DNA of 64,000 nt from JAVVHE01 sp032249695 (GTDB lineage Bacteria; Pseudomonadota; Alphaproteobacteria; Sphingomonadales; Sphingomonadaceae): assembly GCA_032249695.1 (NCBI GenBank), contig JAVVHE010000002.1:1-64000 (forward strand), in the 5' to 3' direction. The notes below the pieces were generated by a model. It had not been told where the DNA came from and did not search any database. It saw nothing but the letters and a program-made list of their open reading frames with translations. The first letter of the stretch is position 1, and the number at the start of each line of letters is the position of its first letter. A program made the translations under genes and the position numbers. This document shows positions 20,787-29,796 of the stretch, in pieces.

Positions 20787-21416
20787 ATGGCGCAGGCCCG
20801 AAGCCCGCGCGGCGAGCGCCTCAACGGCCGGACCGTGCACCCCGACAACCGACCGTGCGAGGAACCCGGCTGCGCCATGCCCGGCGAGTTCAAGGCGCCG
20901 CGCGACGATGCGTCCCACAATGGCCGGCCGATGTGGCGCTGGCTGTGCCTGGATCACGTGCGCGCGTTCAACAGCCGGTACAACTTCTTCCACGGCATGA
21001 CGCCCGAGGAGATCCACGAGGCGCAGGGCGGTAGCCCGGCCTGGGACCGCGCAACGCGAGCGTTCGCGTCGAACGGCTATGCCGACCGGCTGCATTTCGA
21101 CGACAATCTGGAGATGATCCGCCTGCGCTTCGGCCAGCGCGCGTGGGAGGACGCGCGCGCCAGACGCCGCATTGCCAACGGCGAGCCGATCGAGCCGGCC
21201 GATGCGATTGCGCTGAGCGTGCTGGGGCTGGATGCGAAGGCCACGCGTTCGGACCTTCGCAAGCGCTATGCCGAGCTGGTCCGGCGTTACCATCCGGACC
21301 GGAACGGCGGCGACCGCACCCACGAAGCGCGGTTGAGCCGCGTCATCGAAGCCTATAACCACCTGAAGACCAGCGCGGCCTTCCGCACCGCGCCCCAGCA
21401 GGATTTGCAGCCTTGA
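20787..21416 (+). CDS. J-domain (DnaJ-like) protein
   Basis: A 209-residue protein with a C-terminal J domain (about 142-200) containing the HPD motif (169-171) that stimulates Hsp70 ATPase. The N-terminal half is not a standard DnaJ region: it has C24-X4-C29 and C54-X2-H57, a possible zinc site, and an aromatic-rich segment (MWRWLCLDHVRAFNSRYNFF). The last codons overlap the TTG start of cobS (TTGA), so the two are translationally coupled. That suggests a co-chaperone for assembly of the CobS AAA+ machine, but this is inference. Confidence 0.87.
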   Translation: MAQARSPRGERLNGRTVHPDNRPCEEPGCAMPGEFKAPRDDASHNGRPMWRWLCLDHVRAFNSRYNFFHGMTPEEIHEAQGGSPAWDRATRAFASNGYADRLHFDDNLEMIRLRFGQRAWEDARARRRIANGEPIEPADAIALSVLGLDAKATRSDLRKRYAELVRRYHPDRNGGDRTHEARLSRVIEAYNHLKTSAAFRTAPQQDLQP

Positions 21417-22423
21417 CCACCGCGCTCGCTCCCGATGCAGCCGATCACGATACGGTGCTGTCCGCCCCCGATCTGGAGGTTGACGCCGGGCAGACGTTCG
21501 GGATCGAGCTCGACTGGAAGATCCCCGCGTTCAGCGTCGCCGACGAGCGCGTGCCCGAGCTTGACCCGGCCTATGTCTTTGATCCCGAAACCACGCGCGC
21601 GATCCTGGCAGGCTTTGCCTTCAACCGCCGCGTGATGGTGCAGGGCTATCACGGCACCGGCAAATCGACGCATATCGAGCAGGTGGCCGCGCGGCTCAAC
21701 TGGCCGTGCGTGCGCATCAATCTGGACAGTCACATCAGCCGCATCGACCTTGTCGGCAAGGACGCGATCGTGCTGCGCGACGGCAAGCAGGTGACCGAGT
21801 TCCGCGAGGGCCTGCTGCCCTGGGCGCTGCAGACTCCGACCGCGCTGGTGTTCGACGAATATGACGCCGGCCGGCCGGACGTGATGTTCGTGATCCAGCG
21901 CGTGCTGGAGGTGGAGGGCAAGCTGACGCTGCTCGATCAGAACCGCGTGATCCGCCCGAACCCGTGGTTCCGGCTGTTCGCGACCGCGAACACCGTGGGG
22001 CTGGGCGATACGACGGGCCTTTATCACGGCACGCAGCAGATCAATCAGGGGCAGATGGACCGCTGGTCGATCGTGACGACCTTGAATTACCTGCCCGCCA
22101 AGACCGAGGTCGACATCGTCGTCGCCAAGGCAAATCATCTCGATACCGCCGATGGCCGCAAGACCGCGGCTGCGATGGTGAAGGTCGCCGATATGACGCG
22201 GTCGGGCTTCATGAGCGGCGACATCTCGACGGTGATGAGCCCGCGGACGGTGATCACCTGGGCGCAGAACGCTGCGATCTTCGGAAGCGTGGGCTTCGCA
22301 TTTCGCGTATCGTTCCTGAACAAGTGCGACGATGCCGAGCGCGGGATCGTTGCGGAATATTACCAGCGCGTCTTCGGCGAGGACCTGCCCGAGAGCGCGG
22401 GCGCGCCGACAGCGAAGCGCTGA
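21413..22423 (+). CDS. cobS: cobaltochelatase subunit CobS (AAA+ ATPase)
   Basis: A 336-residue MoxR/BchI-type AAA+ ATPase. In aerobic B12 synthesis CobS and CobT form a chaperone-like ring that drives cobalt insertion by CobN. Walker A GYHGTGKST (78-86), Walker B ALVFDEYDAG, and the FATANTVG sensor region are present, and the N-terminal CobS domain precedes them. It starts with TTG inside the stop of the J-domain gene. The usual downstream partner cobT is absent: a convergent TraB/GumN gene begins 105 bases later. So either cobT lies elsewhere or this CobS has another client. Confidence 0.9.
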   Translation: MTTALAPDAADHDTVLSAPDLEVDAGQTFGIELDWKIPAFSVADERVPELDPAYVFDPETTRAILAGFAFNRRVMVQGYHGTGKSTHIEQVAARLNWPCVRINLDSHISRIDLVGKDAIVLRDGKQVTEFREGLLPWALQTPTALVFDEYDAGRPDVMFVIQRVLEVEGKLTLLDQNRVIRPNPWFRLFATANTVGLGDTTGLYHGTQQINQGQMDRWSIVTTLNYLPAKTEVDIVVAKANHLDTADGRKTAAAMVKVADMTRSGFMSGDISTVMSPRTVITWAQNAAIFGSVGFAFRVSFLNKCDDAERGIVAEYYQRVFGEDLPESAGAPTAKR

Positions 22424-22528
22424 GCAGCCGATCAGCGGTCGCCGGGACGGCCTGCGTTCCCCGTCGGTTGCGCGCAGGCGCCGCGGCGAGAAGGCGCTGC
22501 GCAGGCGACACAGGGGGCGAGGCAAGCT

Positions 22529-23458
22529 CTATTGCAGCCTCACCGCCGTTACTCCGTCCTTTCGCAACAGCTCTTGCACGCTGCCCGCCCCGCTCACGTG
22601 GCCGCTGCCGACTGCGACCATGACGCTGCCGGGCTTTTTCAGCATGGTCTCGATCGCCTTGGCCCAGCGAGCGTTGCGATCGGTGATCAACGCCTTCTGC
22701 AACGCCGGATAGTGGTCCAAACTTTCGTTCAAGAGCTTTGAGAGCGTGTTGACATCGCCGGCCTCCCACGCGGCGATCATCCGATCGTACATCGCCCGCG
22801 ACCGGCCCGATTCCGCGAGCGTCGAATTGAGGAGCTGTATCTGAACCGGCTCGCTGAGGCCCGACAGCAGCCGGATTTGCCCCTCGGCGGTCTCGAGCTC
22901 GCCGATCCGCTTCTTCGCGCTCACGGCAGCGCGCGCGATGACCCGCTCGGCACCCTGCTCTCCCGTCAGCCCCATTTTCTGCGGCGTGACCAGCGAGAAC
23001 GTCAGCGCCGCGAGCCAAGGCTGCATGCGATCAAGCGCCTGCTGGGACAGCCCCGTGCCCTTGCGCTCGCGCTCCAGCGCGGGAAGGTCGACGCCAGCGA
23101 CCTTGCTGAGCGGCGGGGCATCGACCGGGCGCATGCCATAGCGCTGCACCAGGGCACCGAACGCAGGCTGGTTTGCGGTTGCGGCCGTGGGATCGATTTC
23201 GAAGATCACCTCGTTCGACCGATCGAAGGCGTCCCTGACCTTGCCGGTGAACCAGTTGGTCCGACCATTATAAAGATGGAACGTGCCGAACAGGTAGATG
23301 GTCGTGTCGGCGTCCTTCACCACCCACAGAGCGGGCTTGCCGACCGGCTTGCCCGCAGTCGTCGCGGCGGCGGGCTTGGGCGCCGCGGTCTGGGCGAGCG
23401 CGGGTGCGGAGAAGAATGCGGCCGCCAGCAGCGGCGCCAGATACGCGCGTCGGGACAT
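22529..23458 (-). CDS. TraB/GumN family protein
   Basis: A 309-residue exported protein of the TraB/GumN (Tiki-like) family, proposed metal-dependent proteases. A signal peptide (RRAYLAPLLAAAFFSAPALAQ) is followed by an Ala/Pro linker. The two GX2H-type motifs of the family are GTFH (about residue 64) near the N terminus and GSGHVSG near the C terminus, with a conserved EIDP strand. ATG 23458 is preferred; a TTG five codons upstream is possible. The role of the GumN-like members in bacteria is unknown. Confidence 0.85.
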   Translation of the reverse strand: MSRRAYLAPLLAAAFFSAPALAQTAAPKPAAATTAGKPVGKPALWVVKDADTTIYLFGTFHLYNGRTNWFTGKVRDAFDRSNEVIFEIDPTAATANQPAFGALVQRYGMRPVDAPPLSKVAGVDLPALERERKGTGLSQQALDRMQPWLAALTFSLVTPQKMGLTGEQGAERVIARAAVSAKKRIGELETAEGQIRLLSGLSEPVQIQLLNSTLAESGRSRAMYDRMIAAWEAGDVNTLSKLLNESLDHYPALQKALITDRNARWAKAIETMLKKPGSVMVAVGSGHVSGAGSVQELLRKDGVTAVRLQ

Positions 23459-23786
23459 GGTCTTGTTTCCCAAGAGGATCGGTCAGCGTCAATCGCCATG
23501 CGCTGGCAGCCGGGGGCCGCACCCGCCCAGTCGCTCGGCCGCCAGCCGCGCCAGTCGGTTCGCGCTCCCGGCTTGCCGAGAGCACGCCGCGCGAGGCCGG
23601 TTGCGGCGAACGGCGCGCGGTGCGGGCCCGATGAGCCACGACGCGGCGTCATAGCATGCATCCGACGGCATGGCCCATCGCCGTCACCGCCCAAGCCGGG
23701 CGGCGCTGTCGCGCACACAGTCGGCCGTGGCGTCAGCGCAACAGGGTGTTTCGCGCGTGCCGCGCAGCCGCTATGGTTCGCGATCC

Positions 23787-26012
23787 GTGAGCCCGCCCGC
23801 CGTTCCTGACAGCCTGCTGCACCACGCGGCGCCGCGCCTCGGCCCGGCCTCGCGGTGGGAGCGGCTGTGCATCCTGCTCGCGGTCGTCTGCGGGGTTGCG
23901 ACCTGGGCCGTGCTGTCGGGGCGCAACCCGATCGTCGGGCGGCTGCCGCCGGAGATGGTCAGCCTCATCATCGTCGCGAACCTCGTTCCCGCGATGGCGC
24001 TGCTCGTGCTGGGCGCGCGGCGGCTGGTGCTCGCAGCGGGGCAGCGCAGCGCTGGCCGCGCGGGCGGTCGGCTGCACCTGCGACTGGTGGCGCTGTTCGC
24101 GGCGGTCGCGGCGGTGCCGACGCTGGTGGTCGCCGTGTTCGCGGCGCTGCTGTTCCAGTATGGCGTGCAATTCTGGTTTTCGGATCGCGCGCGGACGGTT
24201 CTGGAAAACTCCGACCAGGTCGCGATGACCTATGTCGAGGATAACAACCGCCGCATTGTCGGCGACGTGGTGCCGATGGCGATCGACATGCGCGCGGCGG
24301 CCGACGAGGTGGGCGAGCGGTCGCCCGAGCTGCCGACGCTGCTCGCCAAGCAGGCGCTGGTGCGCGATCTGTCCGAAGCGGTGCTGTTCGAAATGCGCGC
24401 CGGACGCGCCTATCCGCTGGCGACCGTTGGACGGCCCGCGCGCGAGATGCTGGCCGAGGTCGATCCAGCTGCGCTGGCGAAGGTGGCCGACCGGCTGGGC
24501 AGCGTGCAGACCGATGTGGGGCGCGAGCATTTCAGCGCGGTGACGCGGGTCGACCCCGATCGCGAGTGGTTCCTCTATGTGACGCGCAAGGTCAATCCGG
24601 CGGTGATCGATCAGGTGCGGCTGTCGCGCTCTGCGCTCAGCGAATATACCGCGATGCTCGCCAAGGGCGGCGTGCTGCAGCTGCGCTTCGGGCTGGTGCT
24701 GGTGGCGGTCAGCCTAGTGCTGCTGGCGGTCGTCATCTGGGCGGCGCTGCGGCTGGCGACGCGGCTGACCGAGCCCTTGGCCGAACTGGCGAACGCTGCC
24801 GAGCGCCTGGGCGAGGGCGATTTCAGCGCGCGCGTGCCGATGGACGGCGCGCCCGACGAGATCGCCACGCTCAGCCGCGCGTTCAACCGCATGACCGGCC
24901 AGCTGGAAGCGCAGAACCGCGCGCTCATCGATGCGGGCGCGCAGATCGACGCGCGGCGGCGGCTGACCGAGGCGGTGCTGACCGGCGTGTCGGCGGGGGT
25001 GCTGGCGATCGACCGGGCTCGCACGGTGCGGATGATGAACGCTTCGGCCGCGACGCTCATGGGCATCGATCAGCACAGCGTCATCGGCTGCAGGCTTGAG
25101 GACGTGGCGCCGGCGTTCCTGCCGATGCTGGAACGCGCCGAGCTTCAGCAGGAGACCGCGGGCGAGGTCGCGATCCCGCGCGAGGGGGACGCGCAGACCT
25201 TCGCGGTGCGGCTGGTGAAGCTTGCAGGCACCGATGGCGGAGCGGTGCTGACCTTCGACGACATCTCGCAACAGCTGATCGACCAGCGTCGCGCCGCGTG
25301 GGCGGATGTCGCGCGGCGGATCGCGCACGAGATCAAGAACCCGTTGACACCGATCCAGCTGTCGGCCGAGCGGCTGCAACGGAAGTTCGGCACCCAGGTT
25401 CCAGCCGAGCAGGAGCTGTTCCAGAACCTCACCGCGACAATCGTCCGCCAAGTCGGCGACCTGCGCCGCATGGTCGACGAATTCTCGGCGTTCGCGCGCA
25501 TGCCCAAGCCGCAGTTCGAGCAAGCCGACCTGTCCGCGATCGCGCGGGAGGTGCTGCTTTTGCAGGAGTCGGCCAGTCCCGCGATCCGCTTCACGCTCGA
25601 TGTGCCGTCCGCGCTGCCGCCCTTCGTCTGCGACCGCCGCCAGATCGGCCAGGCGCTGACCAATCTCGTCAAAAACGCGGTGGAGGCGATCGACGCGCGG
25701 GGGCCCGACCGACCGCAGGTGCACGTCAGCGTCGCAACCGCTCCGGGCGTGCTGACGCTGTCGGTGGAGGATAACGGCGTCGGCCTGCCGAACGAGAACC
25801 GCGCACGGCTGACCGAGCCCTATGTGACGACGCGCGCGCGCGGCACGGGGCTGGGCCTCGCGATCGTCAAGAAGATCGTCGAGGATCATGGAGGCGAGCT
25901 GCTGCTGGCCGACAGCCCGCTTGGCGGCGCGCGCGTGGCGCTGCGCTTCAGCCTGACGCGCCTGAACGCGCTGATCGAGCCGCATCCGCTGCTGGAAATG
26001 GCGGCCGAATAA
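23787..26012 (+). CDS. ntrY: nitrogen-regulation sensor histidine kinase NtrY
   Basis: A 741-residue membrane sensor kinase. The N-terminal part has about three transmembrane helices (around 26-46, 57-76 and 95-118), a long periplasmic domain, and a fourth helix near 300, followed by HAMP, PAS (about 390-480) and kinase domains. The phosphoacceptor is H514 in the H-box AHEIKNPLTP; the N (NLVKNAVEA), G1 (DNGVGLP) and G2 (GTGLGLAI) boxes are intact. GTG 23787 is chosen from the family N terminus; a TATGGT element lies nine bases before it. Its stop overlaps the ATG of ntrX by one base. NtrYX senses redox or nitrogen state in alphaproteobacteria. Confidence 0.92.
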   Translation: MSPPAVPDSLLHHAAPRLGPASRWERLCILLAVVCGVATWAVLSGRNPIVGRLPPEMVSLIIVANLVPAMALLVLGARRLVLAAGQRSAGRAGGRLHLRLVALFAAVAAVPTLVVAVFAALLFQYGVQFWFSDRARTVLENSDQVAMTYVEDNNRRIVGDVVPMAIDMRAAADEVGERSPELPTLLAKQALVRDLSEAVLFEMRAGRAYPLATVGRPAREMLAEVDPAALAKVADRLGSVQTDVGREHFSAVTRVDPDREWFLYVTRKVNPAVIDQVRLSRSALSEYTAMLAKGGVLQLRFGLVLVAVSLVLLAVVIWAALRLATRLTEPLAELANAAERLGEGDFSARVPMDGAPDEIATLSRAFNRMTGQLEAQNRALIDAGAQIDARRRLTEAVLTGVSAGVLAIDRARTVRMMNASAATLMGIDQHSVIGCRLEDVAPAFLPMLERAELQQETAGEVAIPREGDAQTFAVRLVKLAGTDGGAVLTFDDISQQLIDQRRAAWADVARRIAHEIKNPLTPIQLSAERLQRKFGTQVPAEQELFQNLTATIVRQVGDLRRMVDEFSAFARMPKPQFEQADLSAIAREVLLLQESASPAIRFTLDVPSALPPFVCDRRQIGQALTNLVKNAVEAIDARGPDRPQVHVSVATAPGVLTLSVEDNGVGLPNENRARLTEPYVTTRARGTGLGLAIVKKIVEDHGGELLLADSPLGGARVALRFSLTRLNALIEPHPLLEMAAE

Positions 26013-27397
26013 TGTCGCTCGATATTCTGGTCGTGGACGACGAGGCCGATATCCGCGATCTCGTCTCGGGCGTACTCTCCGACGAGGGCTACCGCCCGCG
26101 CACCGCGGCGAGCGCCGACGACGCGATCGCAGCCGTTGCCGACCGCCGCCCGGCGCTGCTGATCCTCGACGTGTGGCTGCAGGGCAGCCGCATGGACGGG
26201 CTGGAACTGCTGAAGCTGCTGAAGGCGCGCGACCCGTCGCTGCCGGTCATCGTCATCTCCGGCCACGGCAACATCGAGACGGCTGTGCAGGCGATCCGCC
26301 ACGGCGCCTATGATTTCATCGAGAAGCCCTTCCAGGCCGACGCGCTGCTGCTGACGGTCAAGCGCGCGACCGAGGCCGAGCGGCTGCGGCGCGAGAACGA
26401 GGAACTGCGCGCGCGCGCCGGCGTGGAGGACGAGCTGACCGGCGCGTCGACGCTCATCAACAACGTGCGCGCGACAATCAAGCGCGTCGCGCAGACCGGC
26501 AGCCGCGTGCTCATCACCGGCCCGGCCGGCAGTGGCAAGGAGATCGCGGCGCGCCTGCTCCACAACTGGTCGCAGCGCTCGACCGGCCCGTTCGTCGTGG
26601 TCTCCGCCGCGCGCATGACGCCCGAGCGGCTGGACGAGGAGCTATTCGGCGAGGAGCAGGGCGGCCATCTGCAGCGAGTCGGCCTGTTTGAGCGCGCGCA
26701 CAGCGGCACGCTGTTCCTCGACGAGGTCGCCGACATGCCGCTCGCGACGCAGGGGCGGATCCTGCGCGTGCTGACCGAGCAGATGTTCACCCGAGTCGGT
26801 GGCTCGCGGCCGGTGAAGGTCGATGTGCGCGTCGTCAGCTCGACCGCGCGCGACCTGTCGGCCGAGATCGCTGCCGGGCGCTTCCGCGAGGATCTGTATT
26901 ACCGCCTGAACGTGGTGCCCGTGCGCATCCCCGGCCTGCAGGAGCGGCGCGAGGACGTGATCGAGTTGGCGCGGCATTTCATCGCGCGCGCAGCCATCGA
27001 ACGGCGCATGCCGACCCCCGCCCTGTCGCCCGAGGCCGCGGCTGCGCTGCAAAGCTATGAGTGGCCGGGAAACGTCCGCCAGCTGAGGAACGTCATCGAG
27101 CGCACGCTGATCCTGACTCCCGGCGACCGGCTGCAGACGATCGAGCTCGACATGCTGCCGGCCGAAGTCACCGCCGAGCCTGCCAAGCTGGCGCCCGGCG
27201 AGGCTGCGCGCGCGATCATGAGCACACCGCTGAGAGAGGCGCGCGAGGCGTTCGAGCGCGAATATCTGCGCGTGCAGATCCGTCGGTTCAGCGGCAATAT
27301 CAGCCGCACCGCGAGCTTCATCGGCATGGAGCGATCGGCGCTCCACCGGAAGCTAAAGGCGCTGGGGCTCTCCGAAGGCGACCGGATCGAAGACTGA
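26012..27397 (+). CDS. ntrX: nitrogen-regulation response regulator NtrX
   Basis: A 461-residue partner of NtrY. The receiver domain has D9/D10 and phosphoacceptor D53 (LLILDVW). The AAA+ domain has Walker A GPAGSGKE (170-177) and Walker B GTLFLDEVAD, and the C-terminal Fis-type helix-turn-helix is near 430-455. The sigma-54-contacting GAFTGA loop is missing: the segment reads LFGEEQGGHLQRVGLFERAH, with a short deletion. That is the known state of alphaproteobacterial NtrX, which therefore probably acts without sigma-54. No ntrBC genes lie upstream. Confidence 0.93.
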   Translation: MSLDILVVDDEADIRDLVSGVLSDEGYRPRTAASADDAIAAVADRRPALLILDVWLQGSRMDGLELLKLLKARDPSLPVIVISGHGNIETAVQAIRHGAYDFIEKPFQADALLLTVKRATEAERLRRENEELRARAGVEDELTGASTLINNVRATIKRVAQTGSRVLITGPAGSGKEIAARLLHNWSQRSTGPFVVVSAARMTPERLDEELFGEEQGGHLQRVGLFERAHSGTLFLDEVADMPLATQGRILRVLTEQMFTRVGGSRPVKVDVRVVSSTARDLSAEIAAGRFREDLYYRLNVVPVRIPGLQERREDVIELARHFIARAAIERRMPTPALSPEAAAALQSYEWPGNVRQLRNVIERTLILTPGDRLQTIELDMLPAEVTAEPAKLAPGEAARAIMSTPLREAREAFEREYLRVQIRRFSGNISRTASFIGMERSALHRKLKALGLSEGDRIED

Positions 27398-27528
27398 AGA
27401 GGCAGCGGCCTGCCGCGCTGGCCGCCACACGATGAGAACACAATAGACCCGAATGGTTCTGTAGGGTTAATGCGAGCTGGGCGGGGCGGGCCGTCCGTTT
27501 GGGGTCTGAGGGCAGAGTGTCGACCGGG

Positions 27529-28500
27529 ATGGCAGATAGCAACGCAGCACACGCTGCGCGCGGCGGCACGGCTGCGCTGCCTGTGCCCGAAAACGACGTG
27601 GCGATGTCGCGCTTCACGCTGCGCTTCAGTGTCGGCGAACGCACCGTCCTCAAAGCGACGCGATCGGTTGGCGCGCAGGAAGCCAGCCTGCTGGAGCTGC
27701 TGGAACAGCGGCCGCCGCCGGTGCACGACCTTCCGGATGGCGTCATCTACCGGTCGATGCCCGTCGGGATGCTTGCGGGCCTCAATCTCGGCCCGTCGCG
27801 GATCGTCTATCGGCGCGAAGCCTATCCGCGCTATTTCACCGACCTCGGTGGCACGTTCGACGCCTATCTCGCTGCGATGTCGGGTAACGCTCGGTCGACG
27901 CTGCGCCGCAAGGTCAAGGCCTATGCGAAAAGCTGCGGCGAGCCGGACTTCCGCGAATACCGCACGCCCCCGCAGCTTGCCGAGTTCTTCGAGCTTGCGT
28001 CCCTTTTGTCGAAGCGCACCTACCAGCACCGCCGCCTGAATGCCGGGCTGCCCGATTCGGCGGCGTTCCGCTCGGAAGCGCTGGCGAAGGCCGCGCGAGA
28101 CGAGATCCGCGCCTATCTGCTGTTCCACAACGGTCGGCCGGTCAGCTATCTCTATGCGCCATCCGACGAGGGCGTGGTCGTCTACGATCGCCTCGGCTAC
28201 GATCCCGACTACGCCCAGCATTCGGTGGGCGCCGTGCTGCAGTTCGAAGTGATGAACCGGCTGTTCGGCGAGGGCCGCTGGCGCTATTTCGATTTCACGC
28301 CCGGTGACGGCCAGCACAAGCGCCAGTTCGCAACCGGTTCGGTGGAGTGCGCCGACGTGCTGATCCTGCCCAACAGCGCCGCCAACCGCGCGCTCGTCGG
28401 CGCGCACCGCAGCTTCTGCGCCGCGGTCGAGCGCGCCGGCGCGTGGGCCGAGCGCCATGGCGCGAGAACCCGACTACGGCGCCTGCTGCGAGGGGTTTGA
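27529..28500 (+). CDS. GNAT-family acetyltransferase (FemAB/BioF2-like)
   Basis: A 323-residue protein of the Acetyltransf_6 / FemAB-like group, whose members act on polysaccharide, peptidoglycan or lipid-linked substrates. The signature SGNARSTLRRKVKAYAK (about 123-140) and the C-terminal VSYLYAPSDEGVVVYDRLGYDPDYAQHSVGAVL (in two parts: about 205-218 and 219-240) and WRYFDFTPGD segments are typical. Start is ambiguous: ATG 27529 is taken; ATG 27604 would remove 25 weakly conserved residues. It is followed four bases later by a methyltransferase gene, and the pair sits between ntrX and hfq, where related genomes usually have nothing. Confidence 0.75.
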   Translation: MADSNAAHAARGGTAALPVPENDVAMSRFTLRFSVGERTVLKATRSVGAQEASLLELLEQRPPPVHDLPDGVIYRSMPVGMLAGLNLGPSRIVYRREAYPRYFTDLGGTFDAYLAAMSGNARSTLRRKVKAYAKSCGEPDFREYRTPPQLAEFFELASLLSKRTYQHRRLNAGLPDSAAFRSEALAKAARDEIRAYLLFHNGRPVSYLYAPSDEGVVVYDRLGYDPDYAQHSVGAVLQFEVMNRLFGEGRWRYFDFTPGDGQHKRQFATGSVECADVLILPNSAANRALVGAHRSFCAAVERAGAWAERHGARTRLRRLLRGV

Positions 28501-28503
28501 CGG

Positions 28504-29265
28504 ATGCAGATGCTGACAACGGCGATCAGGGCGCTCCGGGGCCGCTCGCCCGGTGAGCTTGGCGGACTGGTGGTCAAGAATATCCGCTTCGCGCTGCACC
28601 AACTCTCGCCGGAACGGCGGGCGCTCCGCGCGCGCGATCGAGCCTTCGATCTGCGATGGGGCACCGACACCTCGCGTCCCCGCCCGGTCTACGCGATGGC
28701 GGCGGCCGGCACCGAGGCCGCCGTCGACGCGAAGCCCTATGTCGCCAGCTTCCCCGACGAGATCGACCGATCGATCGACGAGCTCGGCATCGATCCCGCC
28801 GGGTACAGCTTTGTCGATCTTGGCTGCGGCAAGGGCCGCGTTGTCCTGCAGGCGTCGCTGCGCCCGTTCCGCCAGTGTATGGGGGTGGAGTTCGATCCCG
28901 AGCTGGCCGACATCGCGCGCGCGAACCTCATTGCGTTCCGGGCCCGCGGCGGCGGAGCCGCGCCGGTCGAGATCGTGACGGGCGACGCACGCACCGCCGA
29001 GCTACCAGCGGGGCCGCTTGTCATCTACATGTATAATCCCTTCGGCGACGAGGTGATGCGCGCGGTGCGCGACCGGCTCGCGACGCTTGAACCGGCGGAC
29101 CGGGCGATCGAGCTCATCTATGTCAACCCCGAATGCGAGCCGCTGTTTCGCGCCGACCCGCGGTGGGCGGTGCGGCCGCGTCCGGGTGTGGCGTTCATCA
29201 GCCGGAACTCGCGGCCGCCCGGTCCGGCTCGCGACGCACCCTGGAGCATTGCTACGCAGCAGTGA
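28504..29265 (+). CDS. class I SAM-dependent methyltransferase
   Basis: A 253-residue soluble methyltransferase. Motif I is FVDLGCGKGRVVL (about 103-115), with acidic beta-2 end GVEFDPE, and VTGDARTAELPAGPLVIYMYNPFGD carries motifs III-IV (split over about 155-180). The N-terminal ~90 residues are a helical, basic extension, often seen in enzymes acting on membrane-associated substrates. It is transcribed with the acetyltransferase just upstream (stop and start three bases apart), so both probably modify the same product. The substrate is unknown. Confidence 0.8.
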   Translation: MQMLTTAIRALRGRSPGELGGLVVKNIRFALHQLSPERRALRARDRAFDLRWGTDTSRPRPVYAMAAAGTEAAVDAKPYVASFPDEIDRSIDELGIDPAGYSFVDLGCGKGRVVLQASLRPFRQCMGVEFDPELADIARANLIAFRARGGGAAPVEIVTGDARTAELPAGPLVIYMYNPFGDEVMRAVRDRLATLEPADRAIELIYVNPECEPLFRADPRWAVRPRPGVAFISRNSRPPGPARDAPWSIATQQ

Positions 29266-29479
29266 CGAGCCGCCGTCACGAGGCCCGAAGCCGTGCGGTC
29301 AGCGCGCCGCGGCCCGATGTTCGCGTCGCCCGTCTGGGGGCGCGACCCGAGGCACGCCACCCAACGCTCTTGCAGCGATCGCGAAGCCGCCCATAAAGGG
29401 AGCGGATCGGCTGACGCTGAGGTGAACAGCGCAGCGTAGCGGGCAGGTAAGTCCCGCCAACACAGGAGCGCAAGCGCCG

Positions 29480-29728
29480 ATGGCTGACCGTGCCAACAAC
29501 CTGCAAGAAGCCTTCCTCAACACCGTCCGCAAGACCCGCACCCCGGTCACCATGTTTCTGGTGAACGGCGTCAAATTGCAGGGCGTGATCACCTGGTACG
29601 ATAATTTCTGCGTGCTGTTGCGCCGCGACGGCCTCAGCCAGCTCGTCTACAAGCACGCCATCTCGACCGTGATGCCGGCCGCGCCGATCCAGCTTGTCGA
29701 GGCCGAGAGTTCGGACGAGGAGTCCTGA
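29480..29728 (+). CDS. hfq: RNA chaperone Hfq
   Basis: An 82-residue Sm-like protein that forms hexameric rings and pairs small RNAs with mRNAs. Sm1 (PVTMFLVNGVKLQGVITWYD) and Sm2 (LVYKHAISTVMP, with the YKHA uridine-binding motif) are intact. The acidic C-terminal tail is short, as in alphaproteobacteria. An AGGAG ten bases upstream sets the ATG. It is followed immediately by hflX in the classical order. The ~210 bases upstream have no gene and should contain its promoter. Confidence 0.97.
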   Translation: MADRANNLQEAFLNTVRKTRTPVTMFLVNGVKLQGVITWYDNFCVLLRRDGLSQLVYKHAISTVMPAAPIQLVEAESSDEES

Positions 29729-29796
29729 CCCAGGCACACCCGCCCCAGGCGCTCGCCTTCGGGCGCTTCGATGCCCAGAGCGGGCTCCGCCTGGGC

